Shown here: positions 23,101-30,836 of the stretch, in pieces | How the letters are laid out: each line of letters begins with the position of its first letter | Position numbering within the stretch: position 1 is the stretch's first letter | From: an uncultured bacterium | Lineage (GTDB): Bacteria; Verrucomicrobiota; Kiritimatiellia; RFP12; UBA1067 | Reading direction: 5' to 3' | DNA: 53,613 bases | Assembly (NCBI GenBank): GCA_902802945.1 | Contig: CADCOC010000004.1 | Span: 1-53,613, forward strand | The notes under the pieces: generated by a model | The model's input: only the letters and a program-made list of their open reading frames with translations | What the model was told of the DNA's origin: nothing | The model's database searches: none | Position numbers and translations under genes: made by a program

Positions 23101-25330
23101 CACGGGCTTCGTCGTCGAGAAGGTCGTCGTCTTCAATGGCTACTACACGCCGGCTGATTTGACCAGCCTTACTATTATAGACGGCGAGACAAAGAGTTTC
23201 ACTGCAGGCGAGACAGAAGAATATCCGACTATCGGCAAGCTTTCATCCTCTGGCACGATTGCGATCGCCAACGCTTCTGAGCTGACCGAAGGCACGTACA
23301 AGCTCGCCGAGTGGACGACGCCACAGCAGTACACGACCCAGTGCGCGGGATACGGCAAGGTTGGCACGCTTGTGACGGACGGACTCGCAGCAGGACTTTC
23401 GGCGCGCCTCGTCTATGGTGCGAGGGGAATCTATCTGCGCGTTGACGACACTGCCAAGCAGGCGGCGCGCAAGCCGCTCGTGGTCTGGTGCTACGGCGAC
23501 TCGATAACCGAGGGCTTCAACGCCCAGGCGACCGGCGCGAACTACCGCATCCTCCTCTACCAGAAACTGGAGATGCTCGGCTACAATGTGAGGTCCACCG
23601 GCGTTTACGGACTCAGCAACGGCTACAATTCCGTCGATCCGACAGGCACTGCGCTCACGGACCAGTACAGGTGGCATTCCGCGAAGCACGGCGCGACGGC
23701 GGCCCCGTCGTCGCTCTCCCACCGCAGCAACCTTTCCGAGAGTGTCGATACGCTCGCGATACAGGTTGGAACGCCGGACGTCGCGCTGCTCCTCATCGGC
23801 GTGAACGACCTGCCGCAGTTCAGCACGGTCGAGCCGACGTTCAAGGCGTGGACGAACGTCGTCAGTCGCCTCGTCAACAATCTGCCAAATACGAAGATCA
23901 TCGTTTCGACGATCCTCTACAGCGACGGCGCGAGGACGGACATTGATCCCACGATCACGAATATCAACAACAACTACATCAAGCCGCTGATGGCAGCCAT
24001 GCCCGCGGCATGGCAGGGACATGTGGTTCTCGCCGATCTGAACTCTTACGTGAAGAGTGGACAGCCCGGCATCATCTATTCCGACCACCTCCACCCCGAC
24101 TGGTGGGGCTACGACCAGATGGCGGACGGTTACCTTGAGAAGATCGTCGAGTGCTATCCCAATCCCGACGCGACGAACTTCCCGTCCCAGAACCCGATCC
24201 CGGCTGCCCCGACGGCGAACCAGCTCGGCGCGGCGAACAAGCCGGAACTCACCGCCTACCGCGCGGGCTTCACGAAGCTCTGCAACATCCGCGTCGAGAA
24301 GGGCCAGGACGTCCGTACTGTCGTGTACGACGACGTGAACAGCGCCGCCGCATCGAATAACCTCGAGAAGGTCGGGTACTTCGTCGAATTCGTCCGCGCC
24401 GACAACCACGCGCACAAGTGGGTATGGGTTGACATGGATGCGTTCGGCGATGCGGATTTGGCGTCCGTCGGCCTCCCGCGGCGCAACTACCAGCAGGCGG
24501 TGACGAAACTGCACGTCTGCTCCAACCACGGTGCAATCGACAATGTCGCGGCGGATGACGATTCCGTTACCGGCTGGATCGAGTTCTCGCCGTACAACTA
24601 CACCAACGCACAGTCCAACGCTTCCGCCCCAGAAAACTACGGCAACCCCTACGACTGGAACGACACGCTTTCGGAGAGCGGATCCTACGGCTGCATGCAG
24701 GTGTTCCGCGTCATGAATCCTTCGTCGCGGGATCTGTATGAACGTCCGCAGCTGATGTTCGCGTTCAACAACTTCCAGTCGGCGAATAGCGACCCTGCCG
24801 ATTTCGGCATCGGCAACTTCGCCCAGCACTTTAACGGCAGCAATGCCTACCACACCGAAGACTGGACCGGAGTCGGCGGAACGCTTGCCAAGATGGCCCC
24901 CGACGCCTACTCGGTCAAGACCATCGAGATCTGGACGAAGGCGGCGACCGGTGAAAAGACCACGACGACGACGGGATTCCCCGTGCCGTACTCATGGATC
25001 GAGGCGTGCTTCCCCGGCATCGCAGGGCAGCCCGATGCGATGTACGAAACGATGGCGAAATCGTCTGGCGACAATGGCTATGCCTATTGGGAAAGCTACG
25101 TGCTGGGGCTTGAACCGACCAATGCGCTCAGCAAGTTCACGGCGACGATTCGCATGGAAGGGCAGAAGCCGGTCGTCGAGTATTTCCCGACGAACGAAGT
25201 CCTGAAGGCGAGCGGCGCGATCGAGTACATCCTTCAAGGCAAGCCCGCGCTCACGAACGGCTGGCAGGACGTCACGTTTGAAGAGCCCGGCGCAACCAAC
25301 CGCTTCTTCCGAGTCAAGGTGGAGTGGTAA
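17132..25330 (+). CDS. Giant secreted multidomain protein: C10-type (streptopain-like) cysteine protease, FN3, beta-strand repeats, LamG-like domains and SGNH esterase
   Basis: 2,732 residues from ATG 17132. Signal peptide VVSVVATAVACVAYA. Residues about 30-390 are a C10 propeptide and protease: catalytic Cys187 in FCGCMATAAGQEIRYW and His336 in AAHQMVIDGY, then DWINLNLGYGN. FN3 about 400-493. Beta-strand-rich repeats, with locally lower GC, about 630-1365. A LamG-like lectin fold about 1370-1570 (YVDGVLKVDES). Two tandem related lectin-like modules, about 1573-1790 and 1804-2011, open with PVAVWVAG and PVASWVND and close with WFTPSDLANY and YYTPADLTSL. SGNH hydrolase about 2110-2340: Ser2124 in YGDSITEG, LIGVNDLP, Asp2318 and His2321 in DHLHP. 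From about 2615 there is a VPYSW...YWESYVLGLEPTN tail, the C-terminal domain common on secreted proteins of PVC bacteria. It probably attacks host or dietary glycoproteins: peptide cleavage, glycan binding and de-acylation in one chain. A single long frame with no break. Confidence 0.85.
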   Translation: MFNTQIRRVVSVVATAVACVAYAETSASVSAEMSQAAAAGFLSRTGVGPLLLPGREVASAEARDNVWIVRLAPSGYIEVAGSTRCAPILSFSAKDFVEPEAGSPFAAKLSGDSQMVAEKESGESAADHADWAKLTAPVAKKRAMLAAKPTGTDGTGYTPYVAPMLGATWHQTAPYNDLSPYNYFCGCMATAAGQEIRYWRWPYRYEKIRQTTHGVRDAQFNYSDFVIRPNGLVPFDWDKVKANYTDESNASTPWANDKQATYNAAWLSLWMQSLTGMGYKPGGSGGTRQLASTAEEYWYEKGTGYTYWKDGYTNLWNAIKADLDWGAPIQINTAAHQMVIDGYAVENYGTADEVDWINLNLGYGNATYWDNLKIAVTEGTYSGTLASFQTGFRPQKIVQFEPVPKVSGTSLTLAWHLPPCYTNRISGFLLQTSKDGNSVGAGMIPSLGGTTERYTYEVTGLETGSEYTFTVTPLMNEGEGTGRPNSVTTTIGVPKAAPEIISVSSVACGIELLQQDIFIECAQGSVNKIDLTCSGSTTEVVPYSSHLTILPDNKLSVTKVGNVFTVNVDATAMDAKWDGEMLVLTLVAKNGDGTEAYKNLMLRFNSMRQVINGTFAVAEGDGNSPVWFCGDTTIDAKGRAVSFGANAFQGTGKVTLIDSVGNGSFTFAGLDNFKGTLVFAGDVGVTLPSDMSGFAGALNITSGTYAISNNLPATATVTVAEGVNVNLVNANVASTITGSGSINITSGSSVLSGTVTSSVKLYGGELTIPAGTGDYSTVSVGGGTLKIQLSKAQSILGYDWWLPLYTSGAVKFVLYDGTEVNATTTAATPGIRMALASDANVWSGTDYATFGENYSAKWSNGLPGEGDYVIFKSELNDWMETGTDEGTMMALNLSSPRNLGYVLVKGTDKLEIGVYSGATSALLSTDVLENEVETHITTTYFQPKAVIPHKKLSTSSGFILTCELDSAYADNLKKHETGGSALPDANYWRGTVVFCDKNVNNLELPNYGNAQSKIRLTGVTGSLMGGKTFDGILELVDYEDAPAFNLNSGSSQYAVIIGSVVSNGMFKTSGSASSLNILLKDISGWTGSFDLASKTVAIGQAVPSSYTGNDGRLHVCQAATVAAGATWKAAGGLYLGAGGALTINGAVEAKNITTYGAGASVALEDNAVLQVSAASVSDSTPTLNFKAGTFRVKEGSDSFRETAAVNFCAASGKRTVVDANGSTLTLGPNVLSGSGDVYLTSSKAGGKVVIEGISAAYTGTIYCDISCEASFGDLSKATNCNINVSDVILSRSSGDIGNLTIGLGATLEVIVTKADLIEGLEIGSVTLNDGATMVLKDKTGKELVTFAAADAVDGKYVLAPDPNVTVECLLDYEFNGNMISVGTDTTGLNIWNGTASYDSQSEKIYMRCKPYINKTFAMPDDEWSVFMRCTTPAANNATPTMMLMFGKNGGNVFGLVAGTGENTVALASKDGLIGEAVQVSDATSKQHVYTIVKTANRVRLYVDGVLKVDESATVSVSKEFQIGSVKNGNNTAYDPCDDANALIDNMKFYDFAVGQAMIDAEVAQYDDTEPEYDGPAPVAVWVAGEFGDDRSAHGGLEFSLNGNTTNALGQIVIGSATTLGATIALPEAAHKKMTMLVKYAIPSGGAPVANSVPASMFSTYDLGALAASGSSALEGYWYTGSAVSAGGKYPFSNPAQTMPQEGYILISTWATDTNPNDHGTAVYSGETLSTLSGGEKSGLRFTGADRYIASVGVGGPTVAGAKPWAGMVVKSVALFDDWFTPSDLANYRFPAQGAVRPVDPDRYAIEPVASWVNDFKTTEKGNYTLSVSGTTAAKDDTFGGILTIGDAAAVVDTTAASSANMTVLIKYRAASSVTTAPVVAFGGMVGTIGLDVGVYTKSDKTLAVYRNFNNDNGKPYDFETAPVLSANGGYVLCARNNSKSCMAYVGDSLDAMTGGEVTDGNILFSNVPLTKLGIGGNSSVTANANDMVPFTGFVVEKVVVFNGYYTPADLTSLTIIDGETKSFTAGETEEYPTIGKLSSSGTIAIANASELTEGTYKLAEWTTPQQYTTQCAGYGKVGTLVTDGLAAGLSARLVYGARGIYLRVDDTAKQAARKPLVVWCYGDSITEGFNAQATGANYRILLYQKLEMLGYNVRSTGVYGLSNGYNSVDPTGTALTDQYRWHSAKHGATAAPSSLSHRSNLSESVDTLAIQVGTPDVALLLIGVNDLPQFSTVEPTFKAWTNVVSRLVNNLPNTKIIVSTILYSDGARTDIDPTITNINNNYIKPLMAAMPAAWQGHVVLADLNSYVKSGQPGIIYSDHLHPDWWGYDQMADGYLEKIVECYPNPDATNFPSQNPIPAAPTANQLGAANKPELTAYRAGFTKLCNIRVEKGQDVRTVVYDDVNSAAASNNLEKVGYFVEFVRADNHAHKWVWVDMDAFGDADLASVGLPRRNYQQAVTKLHVCSNHGAIDNVAADDDSVTGWIEFSPYNYTNAQSNASAPENYGNPYDWNDTLSESGSYGCMQVFRVMNPSSRDLYERPQLMFAFNNFQSANSDPADFGIGNFAQHFNGSNAYHTEDWTGVGGTLAKMAPDAYSVKTIEIWTKAATGEKTTTTTGFPVPYSWIEACFPGIAGQPDAMYETMAKSSGDNGYAYWESYVLGLEPTNALSKFTATIRMEGQKPVVEYFPTNEVLKASGAIEYILQGKPALTNGWQDVTFEEPGATNRFFRVKVEW

Positions 25331-25810
25331 TCCATCTTCAACAGTTACAAAGAGGAAATTCTATGGGAAAACTGATCTGAACGCCCCTTGGGGGAAGGCG
25401 AAAACCTCTAGTTTTGCCTTGGTTGGAGCTCTGGTTCGTAAGGTCGCGACAAGCGCGCCACTTTACCTACTTATGGTATACTGACGGACGACGTGAAAAA
25501 GGAGGCAGTGGGCTTCGATCTAGGCAGTAGTTACGGGGATTCACGCGACTCCGATTCGCTGCTCAAATGAATTGCACGGTTACAAACAACAACGGCTTCA
25601 TTTCCTTTACCTACAAATCCAGCACCCAGGAAGATCAGGACGGTGACAAATGAAATCTTCAAGCTCTACGCGGAGAAAGTAAACGAGACGAAATGACGCA
25701 CTTACGTCATATACGTACCCACACGCAGCTCAACTGCCTCTCCGATTCCTGTTTTATTGGCAAATTTGGGGCGTTTGCCTCCGGGACTTGTTTATGCTAA
25801 ACTATGCCGC
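25331..25810 (+). other. 480-bp gap: weak hairpin, promoter-like box and a chain of tiny overlapping reading frames
   Basis: Near 25397-25418 there is GGCGAAAAC...GTTTTGCC, a hairpin without a T-run that may be a weak terminator of the giant gene. TGG-TATACT lies at 25474-25482. Then an AAGGAGG is followed by GTG 25508 opening a 20-residue frame to 25570. An ATGA overlap opens a 28-residue frame at 25567-25653 (MNCTVTNNNGFISFTYKSST), and a third overlap follows at 25650. A further frame reads VTNEIFKLYAEKVNETK to 25689. The pieces look like one small gene broken by frameshifts, but no family is recognised. Confidence 0.3.
25795..25803 (+). promoter_or_regulatory. Extended -10 with leaderless start for the beta-CASP gene
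   Basis: TGC-TAAACT (-10 at 25798-25803), ATG at 25811, 7 bp later, with no ribosome-binding site. The surrounding TTATGCTA...CCGCATG matches the promoter-start block at 17114-17134. Confidence 0.5.
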
Positions 25811-27370
25811 ATGAAAAATAGCAGAAAATCTTTTCTTTCGTTGATTCTGTTCTGCGCGGGAGTTGCCGCCTTTGCCGAGACGACCGTCACGTTTTACGGC
25901 GGCGCTGGGGAGGTGGGAGGCAGCTGCGCCCTCGTCGAAAGTGGCGGCTACCGGATGCTCGTGGACTGCGGCACGGTCTACGGCGTCGACCATTCGCCCA
26001 CGAACGTGCAGAAGAAATCGGGCTTTGCCTTCGACCCTTCATCCATCAACTGCCTTCTCCTCACGCACGCGCACCAGGACCATGCGGGCCGCGTGCCGGA
26101 GCTTGTCCATGCGGGCTTCAAAGGAACGATCTGCGCGACGGAGCCCACGCGCGACCTCCTTGCGCTTGCGTGGCCGTCGCAGCTCATCTACGACGAATCG
26201 GTCCGGCGCACGTGGCGCTGGTCGGCGAAGACGAAGGGCGGACGTAGCCGCAAGGTACATTGGCGTGCGGACTGTGAGTGGGGAGCGAAAATCGCCAACT
26301 ACAACCTCCGCACCTTCACCGGCTCTCGTTCCGAACTTGATGAGTTCATGGCATCCTTCGCCCCGGGTGCGTCCGCGCTCTCCGCCTGCCGTGTGTGCCT
26401 GGAACTCGAAGTCAATGAGAATCTTGCTCGCTTCAAGTGCGTACAATACGGTGAACAGTCGAAAAACGGCCCGTTCACGGTTACGTTTCGTCCGGTGAAA
26501 CACATCCCCGGCTCCGCCGCGATCTACATCACAGAAGGCACGAACACGCTCGTGTTCTCCGGCGACCTCGGCACGCCCCGCTCGCATTTCGTGCGCGAGA
26601 TCGAGCCTGCGCTCAAGGCGGACGCCGTGTTCGTCGAGTCGACATACGGCGACGCATCGGCCGGCGGCCAGGCGGCGTCTGAGGCGGAGTACGCGCGTTT
26701 CCGCAAGGATGTGGGCGATACGGTGCGCCGCGGCGGAATCGCGTGGGTGCCGGCGTTCGCGCTCGATCGTTCGCAACGCGTACTCTACGAGGTTGCGCAG
26801 GGCATGGCGTACGGCGACATCCCCACCGATATGCCGGTGTACATGCTCTCCTCCACGGCGCGGAACGTCACGAAAGCCTACATCGCGCATCCTGAGTGGT
26901 TTGACGTGGACATCACGGCGGCGTCCAACCTCTTTGCGCGGACGAAGTCCCGCTTCGCGCCGAAGAAGGCCGTGAAGGGCGGCTGCATCCTGCTCACCAC
27001 GTCCGGGATGATGGACGCCGGGTCGTCCCTCACGCTTCTGCCGTCCCTCGCTACGAATGCGTCCGTGCGGGTGTGTCTTGTGGGCTACCAGTCGCCGGGC
27101 ACGCATGGTTACGATCTGCGTTCGGGCGCGAAGGAAATCACGGTCGGCGGACGGAAGGTGCCGGTACGCTGCGCCGTCTCGTCCTACTCGTGCTTCGGCG
27201 GACACGGCGACGCCACGGAGAACGACGCCTGGCTCGCCAACAACCGCAACTCGCGCATCTTCCTCATCCACGGCGATAGGAAGGCTCTTGACGAGCGAAG
27301 GAATGGTCTCATCAAGCGCTTCGGCGCCACCGTGGAAATAGCAGAGCCTTTCAAACGCTACGAATTTTAA
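25811..27370 (+). CDS. Exported metallo-beta-lactamase/beta-CASP-fold hydrolase (RNase J/CPSF-like)
   Basis: 519 residues. The N-terminus KNSRKSFLSLILFCAGVAAFAE is a clear signal peptide. The metal motif is THAHQDHAGR (His86, His88, Asp90, His91), preceded by FYGGAGEVGGSC as in beta-CASP nucleases. KHIPGSAAIYI holds the next metal His, VFSGDLG the bridging Asp, and ESTYGD the next family motif. The beta-CASP part carries WVPAFALDRSQRVLYE, TTSGMMDAGSS and SYSCFGGHGD, and IHGDRKALDER holds the last motif. Family members cut RNA or DNA in the cytoplasm, so a Sec-exported one is unusual. The residue 120-220 insert (GGRSRKVHWRADCEWG) is not typical. It lies 14 bp before an exported EEP nuclease-fold gene. 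Extracellular nucleic-acid digestion is my inference; another phosphoester substrate is possible. Confidence 0.78.
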   Translation: MKNSRKSFLSLILFCAGVAAFAETTVTFYGGAGEVGGSCALVESGGYRMLVDCGTVYGVDHSPTNVQKKSGFAFDPSSINCLLLTHAHQDHAGRVPELVHAGFKGTICATEPTRDLLALAWPSQLIYDESVRRTWRWSAKTKGGRSRKVHWRADCEWGAKIANYNLRTFTGSRSELDEFMASFAPGASALSACRVCLELEVNENLARFKCVQYGEQSKNGPFTVTFRPVKHIPGSAAIYITEGTNTLVFSGDLGTPRSHFVREIEPALKADAVFVESTYGDASAGGQAASEAEYARFRKDVGDTVRRGGIAWVPAFALDRSQRVLYEVAQGMAYGDIPTDMPVYMLSSTARNVTKAYIAHPEWFDVDITAASNLFARTKSRFAPKKAVKGGCILLTTSGMMDAGSSLTLLPSLATNASVRVCLVGYQSPGTHGYDLRSGAKEITVGGRKVPVRCAVSSYSCFGGHGDATENDAWLANNRNSRIFLIHGDRKALDERRNGLIKRFGATVEIAEPFKRYEF

Positions 27371-27384
27371 GCGAGGAAATCAAC

Positions 27385-28332
27385 ATGCAAAATCACAGAA
27401 CATTTCTGACTGCTTTTTTTGTTGCAATTTGTGTGGTCACGATGCTGTCGGCGGCGGGTGAGAAGAAGGGACTAGGTCCGCAGGCCGCTGCGCCGTTGAA
27501 TTTCATGACGTTCAACATCTGGGGAGACTACTTCGGGAATCCCGTGGAGGAGCGCGAAGCGGGGGTGGAGACGACGATCCTCAAGGACCGGCCAGACGTC
27601 GTGTCGCTTCAGGAAGTGACGCCTGGCTGGTACGCGAGCCCGATGTTCGCCCATCTTAAGAAGGCCGGTTACGCGGTCGTGCGCGGCGACGAGGACGCCG
27701 CGCTGAAGCGGGCCGCGTTCGAAGGGGAGAAGACGCCCAAGCACATCAACCACGAGCCGCTTCTCTTCCGTACGGACCGACTGAAGCTGCTCGACAGCGG
27801 TACGGATTTCTTCCACCTGTCGCTCACGGCGTCGAAGAGCGCCACCTGGGCCGTTTTGGAGCGCAAAACGGACGGGCGGCGCTTCGTGGCGTTCGCGACG
27901 CATTTCTGGTGGCAGTCGAACGGCGTCGAGAGCGACGTCATCCGCGAGTTGAATGCCCGTCACGTCCTGTGGCAGCTATCGGACATCCGCCGCAAGTGGG
28001 GCGCGGAGCTTCCCGCGATCCTTGGCGGCGACCTCAACTCCACCGATACGTCCTTCGCCCACGCGATGCTGCGCAGCGGCGGTTTCGTGAACGCAGCCTC
28101 GCACGCGGACGTGCGCTCGCCGCACTGCTCGCACCACGGTAATCCTGTGCGCGGCGCAGACGGCAAGTACCACGGCGCGCGCCGCGCAGCAGCGTACGAC
28201 ACGCCCGATTACTCCATCGACCACATTTTCTACACCAAGGGCATACACGCGCTGAAGCACGAAATCATCACAGGCCAGACAGCGCTGGACGTCTCTGACC
28301 ACTCTCCCGTAATGGTCGAGTTTGAGCTTTAG
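27385..28332 (+). CDS. Exported endonuclease/exonuclease/phosphatase (EEP) family protein
   Basis: 315 residues with signal peptide FLTAFFVAICVVTMLSAAG. EEP-fold motifs appear in order: MTFNIWG (Asn), VVSLQEVTP (metal Glu), FATHFWWQ, LGGDLNSTD (Asp, Asn), YSIDHIFYTKG and the catalytic DVSDHSPVMVEF. This fold covers DNase I, exonuclease III, sphingomyelinases and inositol phosphatases; the length and HFWW variant do not tell which. A GAGGAAA ribosome site precedes it, and it follows the exported beta-CASP gene by 14 bp, so the pair is probably one transcript. Extracellular DNA, RNA or phospholipid breakdown fits. Its stop codon overlaps the convergent clpC stop (28329-28332). Confidence 0.83.
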   Translation: MQNHRTFLTAFFVAICVVTMLSAAGEKKGLGPQAAAPLNFMTFNIWGDYFGNPVEEREAGVETTILKDRPDVVSLQEVTPGWYASPMFAHLKKAGYAVVRGDEDAALKRAAFEGEKTPKHINHEPLLFRTDRLKLLDSGTDFFHLSLTASKSATWAVLERKTDGRRFVAFATHFWWQSNGVESDVIRELNARHVLWQLSDIRRKWGAELPAILGGDLNSTDTSFAHAMLRSGGFVNAASHADVRSPHCSHHGNPVRGADGKYHGARRAAAYDTPDYSIDHIFYTKGIHALKHEIITGQTALDVSDHSPVMVEFEL

Positions 28333-30836
28333 TTTTTCGGTGGCAAACGGGGCTGCTTGAAGGAAAGGGCGGTTTCGTCTTTCGTGAGCGACACCTTGAT
28401 GCGGCCGGGCACGAGCTCTTCACGGAGAAGGAGATCGGCAAGAGGATCCTCAACGTAGTGCTGCACGGCGCGGCGCAGCGGGCGTGCGCCCATCGCGTCG
28501 TCGGAGCCTTTCGTGACGAGGAAGTCCGTGGCCTTCTTGTCTAGCTCAAGCGTCATGTCGCGTTCCGAGAGGCGCGTGCGCAGCTTCGCGAGCTCGATGT
28601 CGAGAATCGTCACCACGTCCTGTTTCTCGAGCTTGCGGAACACGACCGTCTCGTCGAAGCGGTTTAGCAGTTCCGGACGGAACGTGCGCTTCGCCTCGTC
28701 CATCAGCTTGTCGCGCAAGGTCTCGTAGGAGGCGCTGGCCGTCTCCTGCGAGAAGCCGAAGCTCTTGCCTTCCTTCGCGAAGTCGAAACCGAGGTTCGCG
28801 GTGGCGATCACGATCGTGTTGCGGAAGTCCACCTGGCGGCCCTGTCCGTCCGTGAGGCGTCCGTCGTCGAGCAGCTGGAGCATCATGTTCATGACGTCCG
28901 AGGAGGCCTTTTCGAACTCGTCGAAGAGCACGACGGAGTAGGGGCGGCGGCGGACGCGTTCCGTGAGCTGTCCGCCCTCGTCGTAGCCGACGTAGCCAGG
29001 GGGCGCGCCGACGAGGCGGGAGCTCGTGAAGGCGCTTGAGAACTCGGTCATGTCGAGGGCGATGAGCGCCTTCGGGTCGCCGTAGACCTTCTCGGCGAGC
29101 ATCTTCGCGAGGAGCGTCTTGCCCACGCCGGTGGGGCCGAGGAAGAGGAAGCTGCCAATCGGACGCTTGGGGTCGCCGAGGTTCGCGCGCGAACGGCGAA
29201 GGGCGCGGGCGATCGACTCGATGGCGGCGGACTGTCCGATGACGGCGCCGTTCAGCTCTCGCTCGATGTTGAGGAGTTTGCCGGCCGTGGATTCGGTCAT
29301 GCGCTCCACGGGCACGCCACTGATGGAGGCGACGGTGGCGGCGATGTCATCGGGCGTGACGTCAATCGTCTTCTCCGCGTGTTCCTCGCGCCACTGCTTC
29401 ACCTTGGCGGCGAGCGCCTCGTGCGCGGCGATTTCCGCGTCGCGCCACTTGGCGGCATCTTCGAAGGCACTTGCCTTTACGGCGGCCTCCTTGCGGGCGT
29501 GGATCTCGGCGATCTCCGCCTCGTCGGCCTTGAAGTCCGGCGGACGCACCGCGCACCTCATGCGCACGCGCGAGCCGGTTTCGTCGATGGCGTCGATAGC
29601 CTTGTCCGGCAACAGGCGCGCTGGCAGGTAGCGGGCCGTGAGCGTGACGGCCGCGCGCAGGGACTCGTCGGCGAACTTCACGTTGTGGTGTTTCTCGTAG
29701 CGCGGGGCGATGCCGCGGAGAATTTCGATGGCCTCGTCGATGGCGGGTTCGTTGACGAGGATCGACTGGAACCGGCGTTCGAGCGCGGCGTCCTTTTCGA
29801 TGGACTTGTGGTATTCCTTGAACGTGGTGGCACCGACGACCTGTAGTTCACCGCGCGCGAGGGCGGGTTTCAGGATGTTCGCGGCGTCCATCGCGCCCTC
29901 GGCGCCGCCTGCCCCTACGAGCGTGTGGATTTCGTCGAGGAACAGCACGACGTTGCCGACGAGCTTCACCTCCTCGATGAGCTGCTTGAGGCGCTCCTCG
30001 AACTGTCCGCGGTACTGCGTGCCGGCCACGACGCGCGCCATGTCGAGCGACACGACCCGCTTGTCGCGCATGCGTTCGGGTACGTCGCCGAGCGCGATGG
30101 CCTGCGCGAGACCCTCCACCACGGCGGTCTTGCCCACGCCGGCCTCGCCGATCAGGACGGCGTTGTTCTTCGTGCGGCGGGAAAGGACCTGAATGACGCG
30201 CGTCAGCTCCTGTTTGCGTCCGATGACCGGATCTAGTTCGCCTTTGCGCGCGAGGGCGGTGAGGTCGCGTCCGAAGATGTTGAGCGCAGGGGTCTTGCCT
30301 TTCTTTGCCGCCTTGGCTTCGCCGTCGGGGGCTGGCGTCTCCTCGTCGTCGTCCTCGTCAGACTCTTCGGGGAGCGGAGAGTCTTCTGCGGAGTCAGCGT
30401 CTTCTCCGTCAGCACGCGACTCTGCGCGGATGAACGCTTCTGGCGTAAGGCCGTGTCCGGCGAGAATCTGCGCGGCCACGGACTCGCCCTCGGAAAGAAT
30501 GGCGAGGATGATGTGCTCGGTGCCCACGGCGGATGCCTGGAGGCGGCGTGCCTCGAGCTTGGCGAGTTCGAGGATCTTGCGCGTACGCGCCGTGACGGGG
30601 ATTTCGCCGAGCATTCGCACGTTCTCGCTGTGTCCGATCATCTGCTCAAGCTGTATGCGGAGTTCGTCGGGATCAACGTCCAGCGCGCGGAACCGTCGGC
30701 ATGCGCCGCAGTTCGGGATGGCGAGGATGGAGCAGAGAAGGTGCTCGGTGCCGATGTAGGAGTGGTTGTACCGGCGGGCTGCGGCTTCTGCGCCGTCAAG
30801 CGCCCGGTTGGCGTTTGGTGTGTAGTCGTTGTTCAT
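28329..30836 (-). CDS. clpC: ClpC-type AAA+ unfoldase
   Basis: 835 residues, normal for ClpC. Two Clp-N repeats (about 1-145, with [16 protein letters not shown] and [14 protein letters not shown]); an acidic linker ([16 protein letters not shown]); AAA1 with Walker A GEAGVGKT and Walker B LFLDEIH; a middle domain containing a UVR-like segment ([19 protein letters not shown]); AAA2 with Walker A GPTGVGKT and Walker [11 protein letters not shown]; and an FGF tripeptide where the ClpP-binding LGF loop lies. With ClpP it unfolds and degrades damaged proteins. It overlaps the mcsB-like gene by 4 bp, giving the order mcsA-mcsB-clpC of the Firmicutes stress operon, but without ctsR. The operon is led by a rodZ-like gene. 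Confidence 0.93.
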   Translation of the reverse strand: MNNDYTPNANRALDGAEAAARRYNHSYIGTEHLLCSILAIPNCGACRRFRALDVDPDELRIQLEQMIGHSENVRMLGEIPVTARTRKILELAKLEARRLQASAVGTEHIILAILSEGESVAAQILAGHGLTPEAFIRAESRADGEDADSAEDSPLPEESDEDDDEETPAPDGEAKAAKKGKTPALNIFGRDLTALARKGELDPVIGRKQELTRVIQVLSRRTKNNAVLIGEAGVGKTAVVEGLAQAIALGDVPERMRDKRVVSLDMARVVAGTQYRGQFEERLKQLIEEVKLVGNVVLFLDEIHTLVGAGGAEGAMDAANILKPALARGELQVVGATTFKEYHKSIEKDAALERRFQSILVNEPAIDEAIEILRGIAPRYEKHHNVKFADESLRAAVTLTARYLPARLLPDKAIDAIDETGSRVRMRCAVRPPDFKADEAEIAEIHARKEAAVKASAFEDAAKWRDAEIAAHEALAAKVKQWREEHAEKTIDVTPDDIAATVASISGVPVERMTESTAGKLLNIERELNGAVIGQSAAIESIARALRRSRANLGDPKRPIGSFLFLGPTGVGKTLLAKMLAEKVYGDPKALIALDMTEFSSAFTSSRLVGAPPGYVGYDEGGQLTERVRRRPYSVVLFDEFEKASSDVMNMMLQLLDDGRLTDGQGRQVDFRNTIVIATANLGFDFAKEGKSFGFSQETASASYETLRDKLMDEAKRTFRPELLNRFDETVVFRKLEKQDVVTILDIELAKLRTRLSERDMTLELDKKATDFLVTKGSDDAMGARPLRRAVQHYVEDPLADLLLREELVPGRIKVSLTKDETALSFKQPRLPPKN

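Noticed and set aside
23243..24853. 536-codon minus-strand frame opposite the SGNH domain
   Set aside because: Shadow; the plus strand contains the GDS, GVND and DHLHP motifs.
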